This document shows, one piece after another, positions 10,080-21,400 of a stretch of 64,000 nt of DNA (positions are counted from its first letter, which is position 1; each line of letters opens with the position of its first letter). The position numbers were made by a program, and so were the translations under genes. Under the pieces are notes generated by a model, which searched no databases, had not been told where the DNA came from, and was given only the letters and a program-made list of their open reading frames with translations. The DNA comes from Quercus robur (lineage: Eukaryota > Streptophyta > Magnoliopsida > Fagales > Fagaceae), in contig NC_065542.1 of the NCBI RefSeq assembly GCF_932294415.1, positions 43,117,942-43,181,941 on the forward strand, written 5' to 3'.

Positions 10080-11163
10080 AACGAAGAGGAAGCCAAATAT
10101 ATTCTGGAGGAGATCCATGAAGGAATTTGCGGAGACCATGCAGGCCCGAGATCCTTGATTAGCAAGGTTATTTGAACAGGTTAATTTTGGCCTACCCTGT
10201 AGAAGGATGCAAAGGAGTTCGTCAAGAAGTGTGACAAATGCCAAAGGTTTGGGAACGTCTAGTGCATCCCATATGAGAAATTGACGACAATAGCCTCCTC
10301 GTGGCCGTTTGCCCGATGGGGACTTGACATCGTTGGCCCATTACCCCAAGGTAAAAGACAAGTAAAATTTTCGCTAGTTACCATTGATTATTTCACAAAA
10401 TGGGTTGAAGCAAAAGCTCTGTCAACCATAATGGAGGCGAAGGTCCAGAATTTCATCTTGAAGAATATAGTTTGTTGATTCGGGATACCACAGACAATCA
10501 TATCAGACAACGGGCAACAATTTGACAGTTGAGGTTTCAGGGACTTCTACTCAAGGTTAGAAATCAAGAACCAATTCACGTCACCTGGTCACCCTTAAGC
10601 TAATGGCCAGATGGAAGTGACAAACTAGACTCTGCTCAAGATCATCAAGGCTCGGTTAGATGAGGCAAAGGGTGCATGGCCAAAAGAGTTGCCCAACGTT
10701 CTATGGGCGTACAGGACTACAGTGAGGATCTTGACAGGGGAGACCCCTTTCAGTCTCACTTATGGCACTGAAGTAGTAATCCCAGTCGAAGTAGGGATCA
10801 CCAGCATGAGGCGAGAAGTTTTCCATGAAGGCAATAATGATGATCAGCTAAGAATCAACTTGGATTGCTTGGAAGAATCTAGAGACAAAGCATCCTGTAA
10901 TATGGCAGAGTACCAGCAGAAGATAGCCGAGTATTACAACAAAAGAGTGAAGCTCAAATGACTTAACATAGGAGATCTCGTCCTGCACAAAGTCACACTG
11001 GCTACCAAGGACCCAACCTAGGGGGGAAGCTTAGCCTAACCTGGGAAGGACCCTACAAAGTCACCCATTATTCTAGGCAAGGCAGCTATCACTTGGAAAC
11101 GCTGAACGAGAGGATATTGCCACGACCATGGAATATCGAGCATTTGAAACAATACCATCAGTA
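10080..11163 (+). pseudogene. Integrase remnant of the gypsy element
   Basis: The N-terminal zinc-binding part shows GDHAG and KKCDKCQRF (10130-10250). The catalytic core shows WGLDIVGPLPQGK, VTIDYFTKWVEAKAL (10310-10420) and IISDNGQQFD (10498-10530), giving the two aspartates. The glutamate region follows a stop as ANGQMEVTN (10600-10625). LLKIIKARLDEAKGAWPKEL and VLWAYRTT follow, and the C-terminal part runs to about 11163. At least six stops and a frameshift near 11020 are present. Confidence 0.85.
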
Positions 11164-12079
11164 AATGTAATTAACGATTGTATTCATGTTTGAAATAAAG
11201 CAATAAAAGAATTATTTAGCCAGCATGATGCATTTTGATATGGTCTTTTTGTATCTTAACCAAATCTTGGAGAGTAAAGAGAGCATTTTAATGCTAGATA
11301 TGAGATATTAATATATATTTAGCTATGTGCTTAGAATTGATTTAGATGATAACAATGTAATTGATATGAAATACTTATATTATATGATGAACATTAATTT
11401 TTATGTAAAGAGCATGGGGAGTTTTATCATTTTAAGTGTTATGTGATATAAGAGGCTTACCAAATGTTACCTATTGCACACTAACCTGTCAGAGTTCAGG
11501 GAATTGGGGAAGACATGCCAAGCAACATGCTTCCTTTACCAACTTTGAACCACTGGAGCTTTACTGAACATACTTCTTGGCCCTCCAAACCACGACTCCC
11601 AAAATTCCCCTGATAAGACTCATGAGCTTGGATCATGAGCCAAAAATGAGATGTTGTGCCATGAGCTCGAACTATGGGCCTTGATGAGATTATATAGCCA
11701 TGAGTTTTGGACCATGGGTTTCGGCATCATTTTTGTGAATATGGACTCTTTTGGGCTTTAAAATAGATTCTCCCAAAATCCATAATAGTGTTGACGTGGT
11801 GCGGGTTGCCAATGAAATGAAGTCATGTGGTATGAAAAAATTGTCCTCAACAAGGGTTAGAGATTGTAAAACAATAATCATCTACAGAATTTCTCTTAGT
11901 TTTCCTTTACCCCTACTTCTCCAATTACCAATCCTTAAGAGATTCTTAACCCAAACACATACCTCACCCAATCTGAGTGTTGTTGGTTGTTTTGCTGCTT
12001 GTGGGAAGCATTTGGAAAAATTTATTGATTGGTGGATGCAATTTGGAGCCAATTGTGGGATCCGAATAACTAGTGAAGA
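11164..12079. other. Downstream flank of the gypsy element
   Basis: AT-rich sequence without a recognisable gene. This is where the element's 3' non-coding region and 3' LTR would be expected, but I cannot find a copy of the 4190-4644 segment here. Confidence 0.35.
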
Positions 12080-12480
12080 CATGGCTTGATGAAGCCCGTT
12101 GGGAGCTGGAACTCAGAAAGTTCAAGTACATTGGGTAGATTAGGTTTGGAAGGTAATACTCCAACTTTATTCACTACTGGATCATTTCGGCTTGGAGGGC
12201 CACAGAGAGGTTTTTCGCCGAGTACTTCGGTTTTCTTTTTGATAACACGTCTCAATGTTATCTTGTGTTTGCATCTCTCTTCCCTTACTCTTGTGCTTTA
12301 CATTTATTCCTTATTGTATTTGTTTATGCACTAGCGTGTTGTTTTGGTTTATTGCATTTCATTTACTCTTATTTTGCACTTAGATAAGTTGAATAAAAGC
12401 AATTTAGCCATAAGTTTAAAATTAGGAGCCTAAACAAGCAATAGTGTTTTGCACTATCGTGCTTTCAATAATAATAAAAA
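12080..12480 (+). repeat. LTR-like retrotransposon fragment
   Basis: The stretch with GGGAGCTGGAACTCAGAAAG, TTGGGTAGATTAGG, TTTTTCGCCGAG and GATAACACGTCTC resembles LTR/leader sequence of plant copia-like elements as I remember them. It has no coding content and no second copy in the window, so it may be a solo or partial LTR. Confidence 0.35.
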
Positions 12481-13045
12481 CTAATCACAAAATTATGATG
12501 TTATTTTAACCAAAATTAAAATAAAACCAAAGAAATAAAAGATGAATTTTATAATAATTTATTACTCAAAAAATTGATAGGCATATTGAAATTCATAGCC
12601 ATGTAGATTGTGTTTTGATATAAACTCAAATTCTTATTTTCAAAAAAACTAAGTATTAACCTAAATTAAAATTCAACCAAAGCTATAAAAAAGAGAGAGA
12701 AGACTTTGTGATGGAAAATTTAAAAAACATAGTACCAAAATACATATTAAAAAATAACCATCGACCTTAATCAGAGTTATAAGGAAGAACAAAAATCCAC
12801 CAAAAAAGAGAGAGAGAGAGAGAGAGAGAGTACTCACAATTTTTTTGTGAGAAAAATATGGATTGAATGGGAAAAATGATATGAAATTTATACAAAATAA
12901 AAAAGGGAGAAGAATAGTCAAAATATAAAAAAGAGAAAAGAATGAAGGAAGTGTAATTGTAAAATTGAGAATAGTTTGGAGATAAAGAGGTAAAGGAAAA
13001 GTGAAAAAGTTGAAGGAAGTATAAGAATAAATGTGAACTAACAAG
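12481..13045. other. Low-complexity AT- and purine-rich sequence
   Basis: Contains a (GA)n microsatellite at about 12808-12830 and long A/G tracts. A long minus-strand open frame here is low-complexity and not credible as a protein. Confidence 0.5.
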
Positions 13046-13262
13046 AAGAATAAAGGCTTGTTTGGATATCGCTTATTGCTGAAAACTGAATACTGTAACA
13101 AAATAATTTTTAAATGTGTGAATAGTGCTGTGAGATTCAGTTTTAAAGAAAATTTTGCATAAATTAATGACTTGCGGGTCATGTGAACAATGCACGAGAT
13201 TCACAAAAAAATACAGACACACCATCAAAAGAATTTCAGCAACATCCAAACTCACACTAAAA
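13046..13262 (+). repeat. MITE family M1, copy A
   Basis: The ends read GGCTTGTTTGGATATC and ATCCAAACTCAC, a short inverted repeat. The interior contains ACTGTAACAAAATAATTTTT and GTGTGAATAGTGCTGTGAGA, shared nearly base for base with the copy at 53597. Reverse-oriented relatives are at 22683 and 61562. Confidence 0.75.
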
Positions 13263-15922
13263 GTTTTTATTTTACTCTATATTTTATAGAATAAGGAGAA
13301 TAAAAGTATTAAAAAAAAGAAAAAGAAAAAGAAAAAAGAAAAAGAAAAAAAAGATAAGAAGTAGAAAATTGGTCATTTTAAGGGGATGACGTGGACAATG
13401 TGGCCGCTTACTTGGATGATATGTAGATATATATAGATTATGATTTATTTTTATGATAAATAGCCAAACACACATACGCACAAAGATAAGAAGGGAAAGC
13501 AAGTGAAGACACGATGTTGATCTGAGCCTCACTCGACGTTGTGTAAAGGAAAAGGAGTCCTTCCCTCTCTGTCTGTTTTAAGATTTGAGCTTTAACCTTT
13601 TAAGGTACAGTTTTTTTGTTGAACAATACATCTTCTTCTTCTTCTTCTTCTTCTATATTCATTATTGATGTTTCCTTTGTTTAAGACAAATAAAAAGGTT
13701 GTTCTTTGTTTCGTCTAAAATTACACTTGTGTTTCTTTCTCTCTCATCTCAAAAGTCAAAACAGATCATAAAAAGCTTGCTCATTTTTACTCTAAAAAAA
13801 AAAATGGAACGAAGAAGAGATTCTCTAGTTTCTGTCAAGTTTAATTGTTGTTTGTTCAATACTTTTAGTCAACAATTGAATTAAGCGATTCCATGGACAC
13901 AGTTTTCAATATTGACGTGATTAATATGTTGTGTTTATAATAAAAGTGATCGCGACATGGAACAAGGATCGAGTTGGTGTCAGTAAAGTTATCTTTTAGT
14001 TTGCATGTGCGAGGTTTAGCTAATATCAATCTGACTGATCTCATTGAGAGCCAAAACTCATAAGGTTTTGAAGGTCAAGTAATTATGAATCAAATCAAAA
14101 CTATTTTTAATTTGAACAATTGGGTTTTTTTTTTTTTAATGTGCTGGCGCAGATTTGGAATTTTTAATGGGGCCCATTTGGTCTCTTTCATCTTGGATGC
14201 AACGGGGGGACTGACTGGTCTCAATCAGATTCAACCAAATTTTCATTGATGCCTTCATCACTCAGTTGCCAAGGCCAAAATCAAAGTGTAACACTTTGAA
14301 TTGAATGTTGCCATCCTTAGATTCTTCAAAATTCAGTTGTTCATTAGATGCTCCTAAGTCGAAACAATACTTTTTCAATTTTCTTAGACCGTTACTTAAT
14401 TGCTTGAACTTAAATCCTCTAGATTTTGATTAGCTATCACATTCATGGTCTTGTTTTCGTTACAGGGCATTCACAAGTATTTTGAGATGCTGAAATTTAT
14501 TCATGATATCTTAGATTTTCTAAACGCTAAATAGCCAATTAGCTGACACTTCCTCCTCCCTCATAATAGGAAAAAGAGTGAGGTTGTGAGATTGAGTCCC
14601 ACTGGTGGTGTGTACGTGTGTGAATTATCATGAATATAAGTCGCACAATTGTGGTTTTCAAGCCAGATTTTTCAACTACTTCTGCATTTTTGGTCTTCTT
14701 CAACGGTGATTTCTCTATGTGCTTCATTGCTACCTTGAAAAGTTGTTGAGCATATATTTATTGAAACGTGACTAGAAAAGTTCTTATTTGAAGCTAAGTC
14801 TTTTTTATTTGGTTACAGTATACAGACTAAACCAGAAACTTTGATATCTTGAAAGAAATTCACAATCTGATCAGTTCATTTTTTGGGACCCATCTTTAAT
14901 AATTTCCAATTCCATAAAATAAGTGGATAAATGATAGAAATGATCTCACGTTCTTTATTATTATTTGTTTTTTTTATAAACATTATGGATTTTTTTTTTT
15001 TTTTTTTTTTGTTGATAGAAATGATCTCACTCATTTTTATCTCTATAACCATACTTAGTCCACTGCACTAGTTTAGGATCAGTATCTCATCTAAATTCAA
15101 AATTGGAGCAGTCATCATCTTAGCCTCATTCTTGAATAATGTTTTACAAGCATCATAACCAAATTATCTCCAGGAATTTGTCTATGCTATATCTCACACA
15201 AACTTGGGCCCACTCAAGAGTCTTTCAGTGCCAAACCATCTCATTTCCTAATTGCCTTTTTTTTCCTCTCTCTTTCCTTTCTTTTTTTTAAGTAATTTTG
15301 TCCTCTTGACTTCAAGCATCTATGACAACCTCACTAGTTTTTGTAGTTGTACTCTTCTCAGGGTGATAAATGATTCCTTCCCAAAACCTTTTTTTGGTAA
15401 AAAATGGATATGACAAGATTTTTTTTGGGACATTAAAATATTAGTTTATAATTAAATTTATACAAATCTTGAAAGAATTCTTGAAAGCATAGGTTCTATG
15501 TTCCCCAACTTTTTATGATGTTTTTGTGTTTAGCTTATGACCTAACTTATTATGCAGTAGTTCTCCAATTCTCATACTTTTGGTCTCTATCCTTCCGCTT
15601 TGGCTTTGCAATTTATTATTTAATTGAATGTTCTTTTGGGGATTTTCAGTTGTAGAACATGTGATAATTGCAAGAATGATGACATTCATATAAAGTGAAA
15701 GTGCCTCATAGAATCTAATAAGTTTCTGCATTTGATTTTAAGTGGAAACCAGATCATACATCAATTTTTGGCTCTAACTTTAAGGAGTCTCCCCCTTAAT
15801 TATTGTCTTTGCTACCTTTTCTCGTTGTTGTTCAGGCCAAGCTTGCTGAAAGCACTTGATGTACAGATAAGAAAATTTTCAGGGTTTCTTGTTTCTTTTG
15901 AAATTGAAAACAAGAGAACAAT
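13263..15922. other. Upstream region of the hAT-derived gene
   Basis: Non-coding. A CT/CTT-rich stretch (about 13560-13660, including a (CTT)n run) looks like a plant 5' leader. Acceptor-like pyrimidine tracts ending in CAG at about 15835 and 15881 precede the ATG at 15923, so the gene probably has one or more 5' UTR introns here. A poly(T) run lies at 14993-15010. Confidence 0.35.
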
Positions 15923-18161
15923 ATGTTTGCTAGTGAAGGCTTCATTAATGTTCATGATCATGGTACAGTAGTTGATAAGAAAAAAGTTAGAGTTCAATGC
16001 AAATATTGTGGTAAAGTGGTGAGTGGTTTCTTCCGTCTAAAGTGCCACTTAGGAGGTATACGTGGAGATGTTACTCCTTGTGAAAATGCTCCTCAAAATG
16101 TGAAGGAACCGTTTAGAAATAAATTACTTGAAAGGAAGATAGAAAGTTTAAGCAAGGAAGTTGATGAACGAAATGACCCAAATCTTCCCTGTAAAAGGAA
16201 TTGTCGTCCTAACTTGAATAGTGTTAAGCATAATAAGCATGAAACATCTCAAACCGCTGGTTCTTGTGATGGGAGGCATGTTGATATGGACTCTGCACTC
16301 GAAGACAGTCTTACAGACAGTGCTCCTCTGCCCTATGGAAATACAGGTTCTCAAACAGCCATCAATTGCAAAGAAGGAAGAGTTTCATTATCAAGGAAAG
16401 CCCAAAAATGCATTGCTAGATTTTTCTATGAAACAGGTGTTGATTTCGGTACTGTCAATTCCCCTAGTTTCAAAGCAATGATAAATGCTACCCTGGGTAA
16501 TGGTCAGATGGTGTATAACATCCCAAGTTGTCAGGAGCTAAAAGGGTGGATCCTTAAAGATGAGGTGAAGGATATCCAAGAGTATGTGAAGAAGATTAGG
16601 CATTCATGGGCAAGCACAGGGTGTAGCATCTTGTTAGATGGATGGATTGATGAAAAGGGTCGACACCTGGTTAATTTTTTGGTGGATTGCCCACAGGGTA
16701 TTGTTTATCTTCGCTCGTCTGATGTTACATCTTTCATTGACGATGTTGATATGTTACAGTTGTTGTTGGATGGAGTTATTGAGGAGATTGGAATTGAAAA
16801 TGTAATTCAAGTGGTGGCATGTTCTATAACAGGTTGGATGGGAGCTGTGGGCAAGCAATTCATGGATAGGTGCAAGAGAGTGTTCTGGACTGTGAGTGCA
16901 TCCCATTGCATTGAGCTCATGCTAGAGAAGATTGAAATGATTGAGTCCATCAGAGGTATATTGGCTAAAGGCAAGTCCCTTACAAAGTTTATTTATGGCC
17001 ATGAAACTGTTTTGAATCTTTTGAAGAAACATACTCTTGGCCGTGACCTAGTTCGGCCCTCCAAAATAAGGTCAGCAATGCCCATTATGACTTTGGAGAA
17101 TATTGTCTCAGAAAAGCTGCAATTAAAGAACATGTTTGCCTCACCTGAGTGGAACACATCAGTCTGGGCTTCTAGAACAGAGGGAAAGAGGGTAGCTGAT
17201 TTGATGGAAGATAGCTCTTTCTGGACTGGAGCTGGGATTGCCTTGAAGGCAACTCTACCAGTTGTGCGTGTTTTATGTTTAATCAGTCAGGCTGATAAAC
17301 CACAAGTGGGGTACATATACGAAACAATGGATCAACTAAAAGAGACAATTAAAGAGGAATTTAAAGGGAAGAAATCCCAGTACATGCCTTTTTGGAAAGC
17401 GATTGATGAGATTTGGGACAACTTTCTCCATAGCCCTATTCATGGTGCAGGGTATTATTTAAACCCAAGTCTCTTTTATTCAAGTGATTTCCTAGGTGAT
17501 GCTGAGGTTGCCTTTGGCCTTTTGTGCTCTACCGTCCGCTTGGTACAAGATCAGAGAAGTCAAGATTTGATATCCCGACAACTTGAAGACTATAGACATG
17601 CTAGAGGTAGTTTTGAAGAGGGGAGTGCCATTAACCAAAGAACCAGCAACCCTCCTGGTAAGAGACCTCTATAGTTTGACTTCTTGCTTGCTTATTGTTT
17701 GGTTTGGTTTGAATCTGTCAAAAACCATGATTTTAAACTTGTATTTTTTTTTAAATTGAACTACAGCTCTATGGTGGTCTCATTATGGAACAGAATATCC
17801 TGAGCTGCAGAGATTTGCCTTTCGAATTCTGAGCCAGAACTGCGACGGTGCTTCAAGATGCGGACTAAAGAGAAGTTTGGCCGAGAAGCTGCTTACAACC
17901 GGAAGGAATCCTATTGAGCAACAAGGATTGAGTGAACTGACATTTGTACATTATAATTTGCAACTGCAGCAGTTTCAGTCAGGCAAGAAGTGTGACATTG
18001 TGGCTGAAGAGATTGACCCAATGGATGATTGGATAGTTGATGAAGCACCAGAGATTGTGTCCCGAAATGTTCAATCTTCACGGATTAACTTGGGCTCCAC
18101 TGAAGGGGCTATTAATGGGGATGGACCTTCTCGATTTCAAGCAAAGAAAGAAACCTTGTAA
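15923..18161 (+). CDS. hAT-transposase-derived host protein (BED / DUF659 / hAT C-terminal)
   Basis: Two exons, 15923-17657 and 17767-18161, joined across a 109-bp GT-AG intron (GTAAGA donor, CTACAG acceptor), give 709 residues with no stop. Near the N-terminus CKYCGK (C26, C29) followed by KCHLGGIRGDVTPC is a BED-type zinc finger. About residues 155-320 are a DUF659-like, transposase-derived region (LSRKAQKCIARFFYETG, SILLDGWIDEKG, SASHCIELMLEKIE). Exon 2 opens with LWWSHYGTEYPELQRFAFRI, the hAT C-terminal dimerisation motif. A long frame that needs splicing, with no transposon ends seen around it, points to a domesticated gene like the Arabidopsis 'HAT transposon superfamily' proteins rather than a mobile copy. 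The role is unknown; it is probably a nuclear DNA-binding protein. An unspliced reading stops early at 17674. Confidence 0.88.
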
Positions 18162-18678
18162 GTGAAGATAAAAGGGATAGTTGAAAAAGGATAGGGTATA
18201 GCAATGGAATTTGCACAGATTTAGAACCATGACTTCCAACAAGTGTTTAAGGATAAGTGTTATAACTAACTTACATGGCATTTTTGTTTTCTCCTTCATG
18301 TACATATTTGTTTACAGTGTTGTTTGTGTGCATTAAATCTGTGGCTTTTCTAATTCATAGGACATACAACCATACGGTGCGTGAGAGAGCAGAAAGTTGA
18401 GAGTAATTTTGCCTTTAATATATAGCAGTATAATGTCTATGGCAACCTTCGATCAGAAAGTTTGAGAGTAAATTTGTCACTGAGCATGACTTTTGAGTTA
18501 CTACGTTTTGTTGCTCCATGTTTAACGTTTCTTGATCCCCATTATCAAATTGAATTATTTTAAGGCATTTGGAAGCTATGGCTATATATTGATTTTGTCT
18601 TTGAACTTTACAAGAAATCGATTGGTTTTCGTAACAAAACTTTTGTGCCCTACTACTTTATGTCCTTTTGTTTATGGC

Positions 18679-18718
<40 letters not shown>

Positions 18719-19368
18719 TATGAACAAAAAAAAGAAAAAAAAAGGTAGGGGGCTTACCTGAGTTGACGTCTTTCATTTGGGTGCGACTATAGTGACATCT
18801 TATTTGCTGGACTTCGGCCTATAAGAGTATAGAATTCGAATGAGCCATAGATGTGCACTCAACTCTATCAAGATTTATCCCATGTGGTCTAATGGAAAGT
18901 TGATATGCTATTTATTTTAGCATTAAGTGATTTGACTTGAAACATTTTTTTTTTTTATAACTTTTCCTTTAAAAGGTTGAACATGTGGCATCCAATGGTC
19001 ACACGTAGGGATAAACCTTAAAGACAACAACTATATTTTAGCATATGAAAATTCTAATTTGTATATTCTACATCTACCAAATATGTCCAATTTTAGTCAA
19101 TTAGGTATCAGACCAGTGGAAGAGTTAGGATTTGACTTGAGGTTGGGGGGGTAAAATTTATACATGACAAACAATTACGATATATTTAAAACCATTTTGA
19201 AAATTTTAAAATATATTAATTTGAAAATTTGTGATATTTTAATGTAAGAAAGCTCACCAAAATATTGCATATTTATTATATTTTGCCTATCCATTAGGGT
19301 TCTTATCACATGAATAATTCATTTTTCAAAAATTTCAAGGTCAAAACTCAAGCTATAATGGAATGGTT
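18162..19368. other. 3' flank of the hAT-derived gene and intergenic DNA
   Basis: The start is probably 3' UTR. A (TTA)n microsatellite lies at about 18683-18720. No other gene is seen. Confidence 0.45.
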
Positions 19369-19369
19369 T

Positions 19370-19852
19370 AGAGTAGATAAAAAAAAATCTCAATTGCAAT
19401 TTATGTAAATTTTTGTTATTTTGGTTAATAAAGACTCATAAAATGTTTAAATTGTAATGATTTAAAAATATATTACGAACAATTAAGGGCCTTGTAACTC
19501 ATCTTGTAAGTTTGTTGTTTAAATTCTACCAGCTCTATCAAAAAGGAGTTTTGTAGGTCACTTAACACCTCCTTTTTTTTTTTTTTTTTTTTTTTGAGAA
19601 AGAAGACTTCAAATTTTATTAATCAATAAACAAATCAGTCTGATAAGCAATTAAGGTGTGTGATGGGACATCTTCCATCCACACTGAATAACCAGTGACA
19701 TGACATGCTTACCTAGTTAGGTTGTGAGTTACATATTACCTTCCTTACGAACATGAGAAAAACTAATACATTGAAAAGATTCATCAATAGCTTTTACATC
19801 TTGGATCAGAAGACCAAACGAAGCTAAGGATAGCAAATCCTCCATCAGTGAG
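19370..19852 (-). repeat. First copy of a tandem duplication holding a LINE tail
   Basis: This block (GAGTAGATAAA, flank, T run at about 19571-19594, then minus-strand LINE end) is repeated at 19852-20335. Both copies share ATTGCAATTTATGTAAA, GGTTAATAAAGACTCATAAA, AAAAAGGAGTTTTGTAGGTC and GATGGGACATCTTCCATCCA. The junction at about 19852 carries the same GAGTAGATAAA word that starts the first copy. Confidence 0.85.
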
Positions 19853-20335
19853 TAGATAAATAAATATAAATTGCAATTTATGTAAAATTTTGTTTTTTTG
19901 GTTAATAAAGACTCATAAAATGTTCAAATCATAATGATTTATATATTACGAACAATTAAGAGCCTTGTAACTTATATGGTAAGTTTTTTGTTTAAATTCT
20001 ACGGGCTCTATCAAAAAGGAGTTTTGTAGGTCACTTAACAACTCCTTTTTTTTTTTTTTTTTTTCTTTTTTTGAGAAAGAAGACTTCAAATTTATCAATA
20101 GGCAAATCAACCTAATAAGCAACTAAGGTATGCGATGGGACATCTTCCATCCACATTGAAGAACCAGTGACATGACTGCTTGCCTAGCTAGATTGTGAGT
20201 TACAATATTACCTTCCCTATAAACATGAGAAAAACTAATACATTGAAAAGATTCAGCAATAGCTTTTACATCTTGGGTCAGAATACCAAACGAAGCTAAG
20301 GATAGCAAATCCTCCATCAATGAGTTCATAAGAAT
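19853..20335 (-). repeat. Second copy of the tandem duplication
   Basis: Paired with 19370-19852. From about 20335 the sequence continues into the longer LINE fragment, so this copy is the original context and the first is the duplicate. Confidence 0.85.
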
Positions 20336-20735
20336 TTCAAAAACTCCCTCAAGAATAGCAAAATCTAGCCCCAGTTCTAAAGCAAATTCCAAGGCTATTT
20401 TCACTGCCATAGTTTCAATTTCCAACATAGTTAAAGGAAGAGGAATGGAATGAGACAATGAGGCCATGACCAAACCTTTGCAGTCTCGAATGATTACTCC
20501 TATCCCAGCTCTTTCCAATGTGGTAAACAAAGTCCCATAAAAATTTATTTTGTAAATACTGTCCTGTGGAGTTGTCCACCTGACTTTCGACCTAGTTACT
20601 TGTGGCTGGACTAGTGGTTGGGCTATCCGAAACTCCTGAAGAGCATCTATTGCTCGCTAAAGCACCTGGTCATGTGGGAAGCCTGGCAGTAAGAAGCTGG
20701 CCTTGTTACGCCTGAACTAGACTGTCCACATTATC
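20123..20735 (-). pseudogene. LINE ORF2 fragment, RNase H domain
   Basis: The minus strand reads from about 20600 WTTPQDSIYKINFYGTLF, then AGIGVIIRDCKGLVMAS, IETMAVKIALEFALELGL, and HVYREGNIVTHNLARQAV near the end: an RVT_3-type RNase H of a plant L1 element. A stop lies upstream near 20658. A T run at about 20048-20071, the poly(A) tail on the minus strand, marks the 3' end. The fragment is truncated at its 5' side, next to a CACTA-like element that starts at 20740. Confidence 0.85.
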
Positions 20736-20739
20736 ATCG

Positions 20740-21160
20740 CACTACAAAAAACGAGGTCTATAGCCGTGTTTGAAAAACGCAGCTATAGACTAGGAGTCGT
20801 GTTTCTATAGCCACGTTTTCAAACGCAGCCTATCATGTGCGACAATAGCCCCCTGCGAGGACCTATAGCCACGTTTTTACAAACGTGGCTACAGATTACC
20901 CTATAGCTGCAGTTTTCCACAGCCCATAAGCTGAGACCTATAGCTGCGTTTTTGTAAAAAACGCGGCTATAGACTCGCTTTGGGCTGCGTTTTTGTAAAA
21001 AATGCAGCTATAGGTCCAACTTATAACCGCGTTTTAAACGCAGCCCAAAGCAGGTCTATAGCCGCATTTTTGACAAAAACACAGCTATAGGTCTCAACTT
21101 ATGGGTTGTGGAAAAACACAGCTATAGGGGTATAAAATGCAGCTATATGATTTTTGCACT
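20740..21160 (+). mobile_element. Small CACTA-like element packed with palindromic motifs
   Basis: It begins CACTACAAAAAACG, the En/Spm end sequence, and runs to a less perfect right end near TTTTTGCACTC. In between, about fifteen copies of a motif CTATAGC(C/T)GCGTTTTT occur in both orientations, e.g. AAAAAACGCGGCTATAG. Dense subterminal repeats are the transposase-binding arrangement of CACTA elements; here they fill nearly the whole 420 bp. There is no coding capacity. Confidence 0.65.
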
Positions 21161-21179
21161 CAAGAAATTGGGGTCTTAC

Positions 21180-21400
21180 ATACAGATTGATACTCGAGTT
21201 TAATGTATTCGGGTACCACATTAGCACAATACTCGAGCTCCTTAAACTCAAGTACTAAGTGGCTTTTTTTAATCCCAAATGCCATGTCAGACGGTGCCAC
21301 AGTGGTAGGACTTCTAGGAATTCAAGTTTATTGTGGTCGAGTACCATTTGGAACTCGAGTTTGTAGAGCTCGATACCAGAAAAGTGGTAGATCACTAATA
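21180..21400. repeat. Short repeat with ACTCGAG motifs
   Basis: Contains ACTCGAGTTT, ACTCGAGCTC, GGTCGAGTACC and AACTCGAGTTTGTAGAGCTC, giving several partial palindromes. Similar ACTCGAGT words recur in the element at 63507-64000. Confidence 0.4.

Larger units (their letters stand above)
4190..11163 (+). mobile_element. Decayed Ty3/gypsy retrotransposon, Tat-like
   Basis: Visible in order are a 5' LTR-like segment, a primer-binding-site-like sequence, gag, an aspartic-protease region, reverse transcriptase, an RNase H remnant, a second (archaeal-type) RNase H and an integrase. The extra RNase H between RT/RNase H and integrase is typical of the Tat lineage. The coding part is broken by many in-frame stops, mostly TAG or TAA where glutamine or tryptophan is expected, by several frameshifts and by a hAT-type insertion in gag. 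I could not find a matching 3' LTR after 11163, so the 3' end is lost or too diverged. The left limit is approximate. Confidence 0.85.

Noticed and set aside
12673..13182. 169-residue minus-strand open frame
   Set aside because: Translation of purine-rich low-complexity DNA and part of an M1 MITE.
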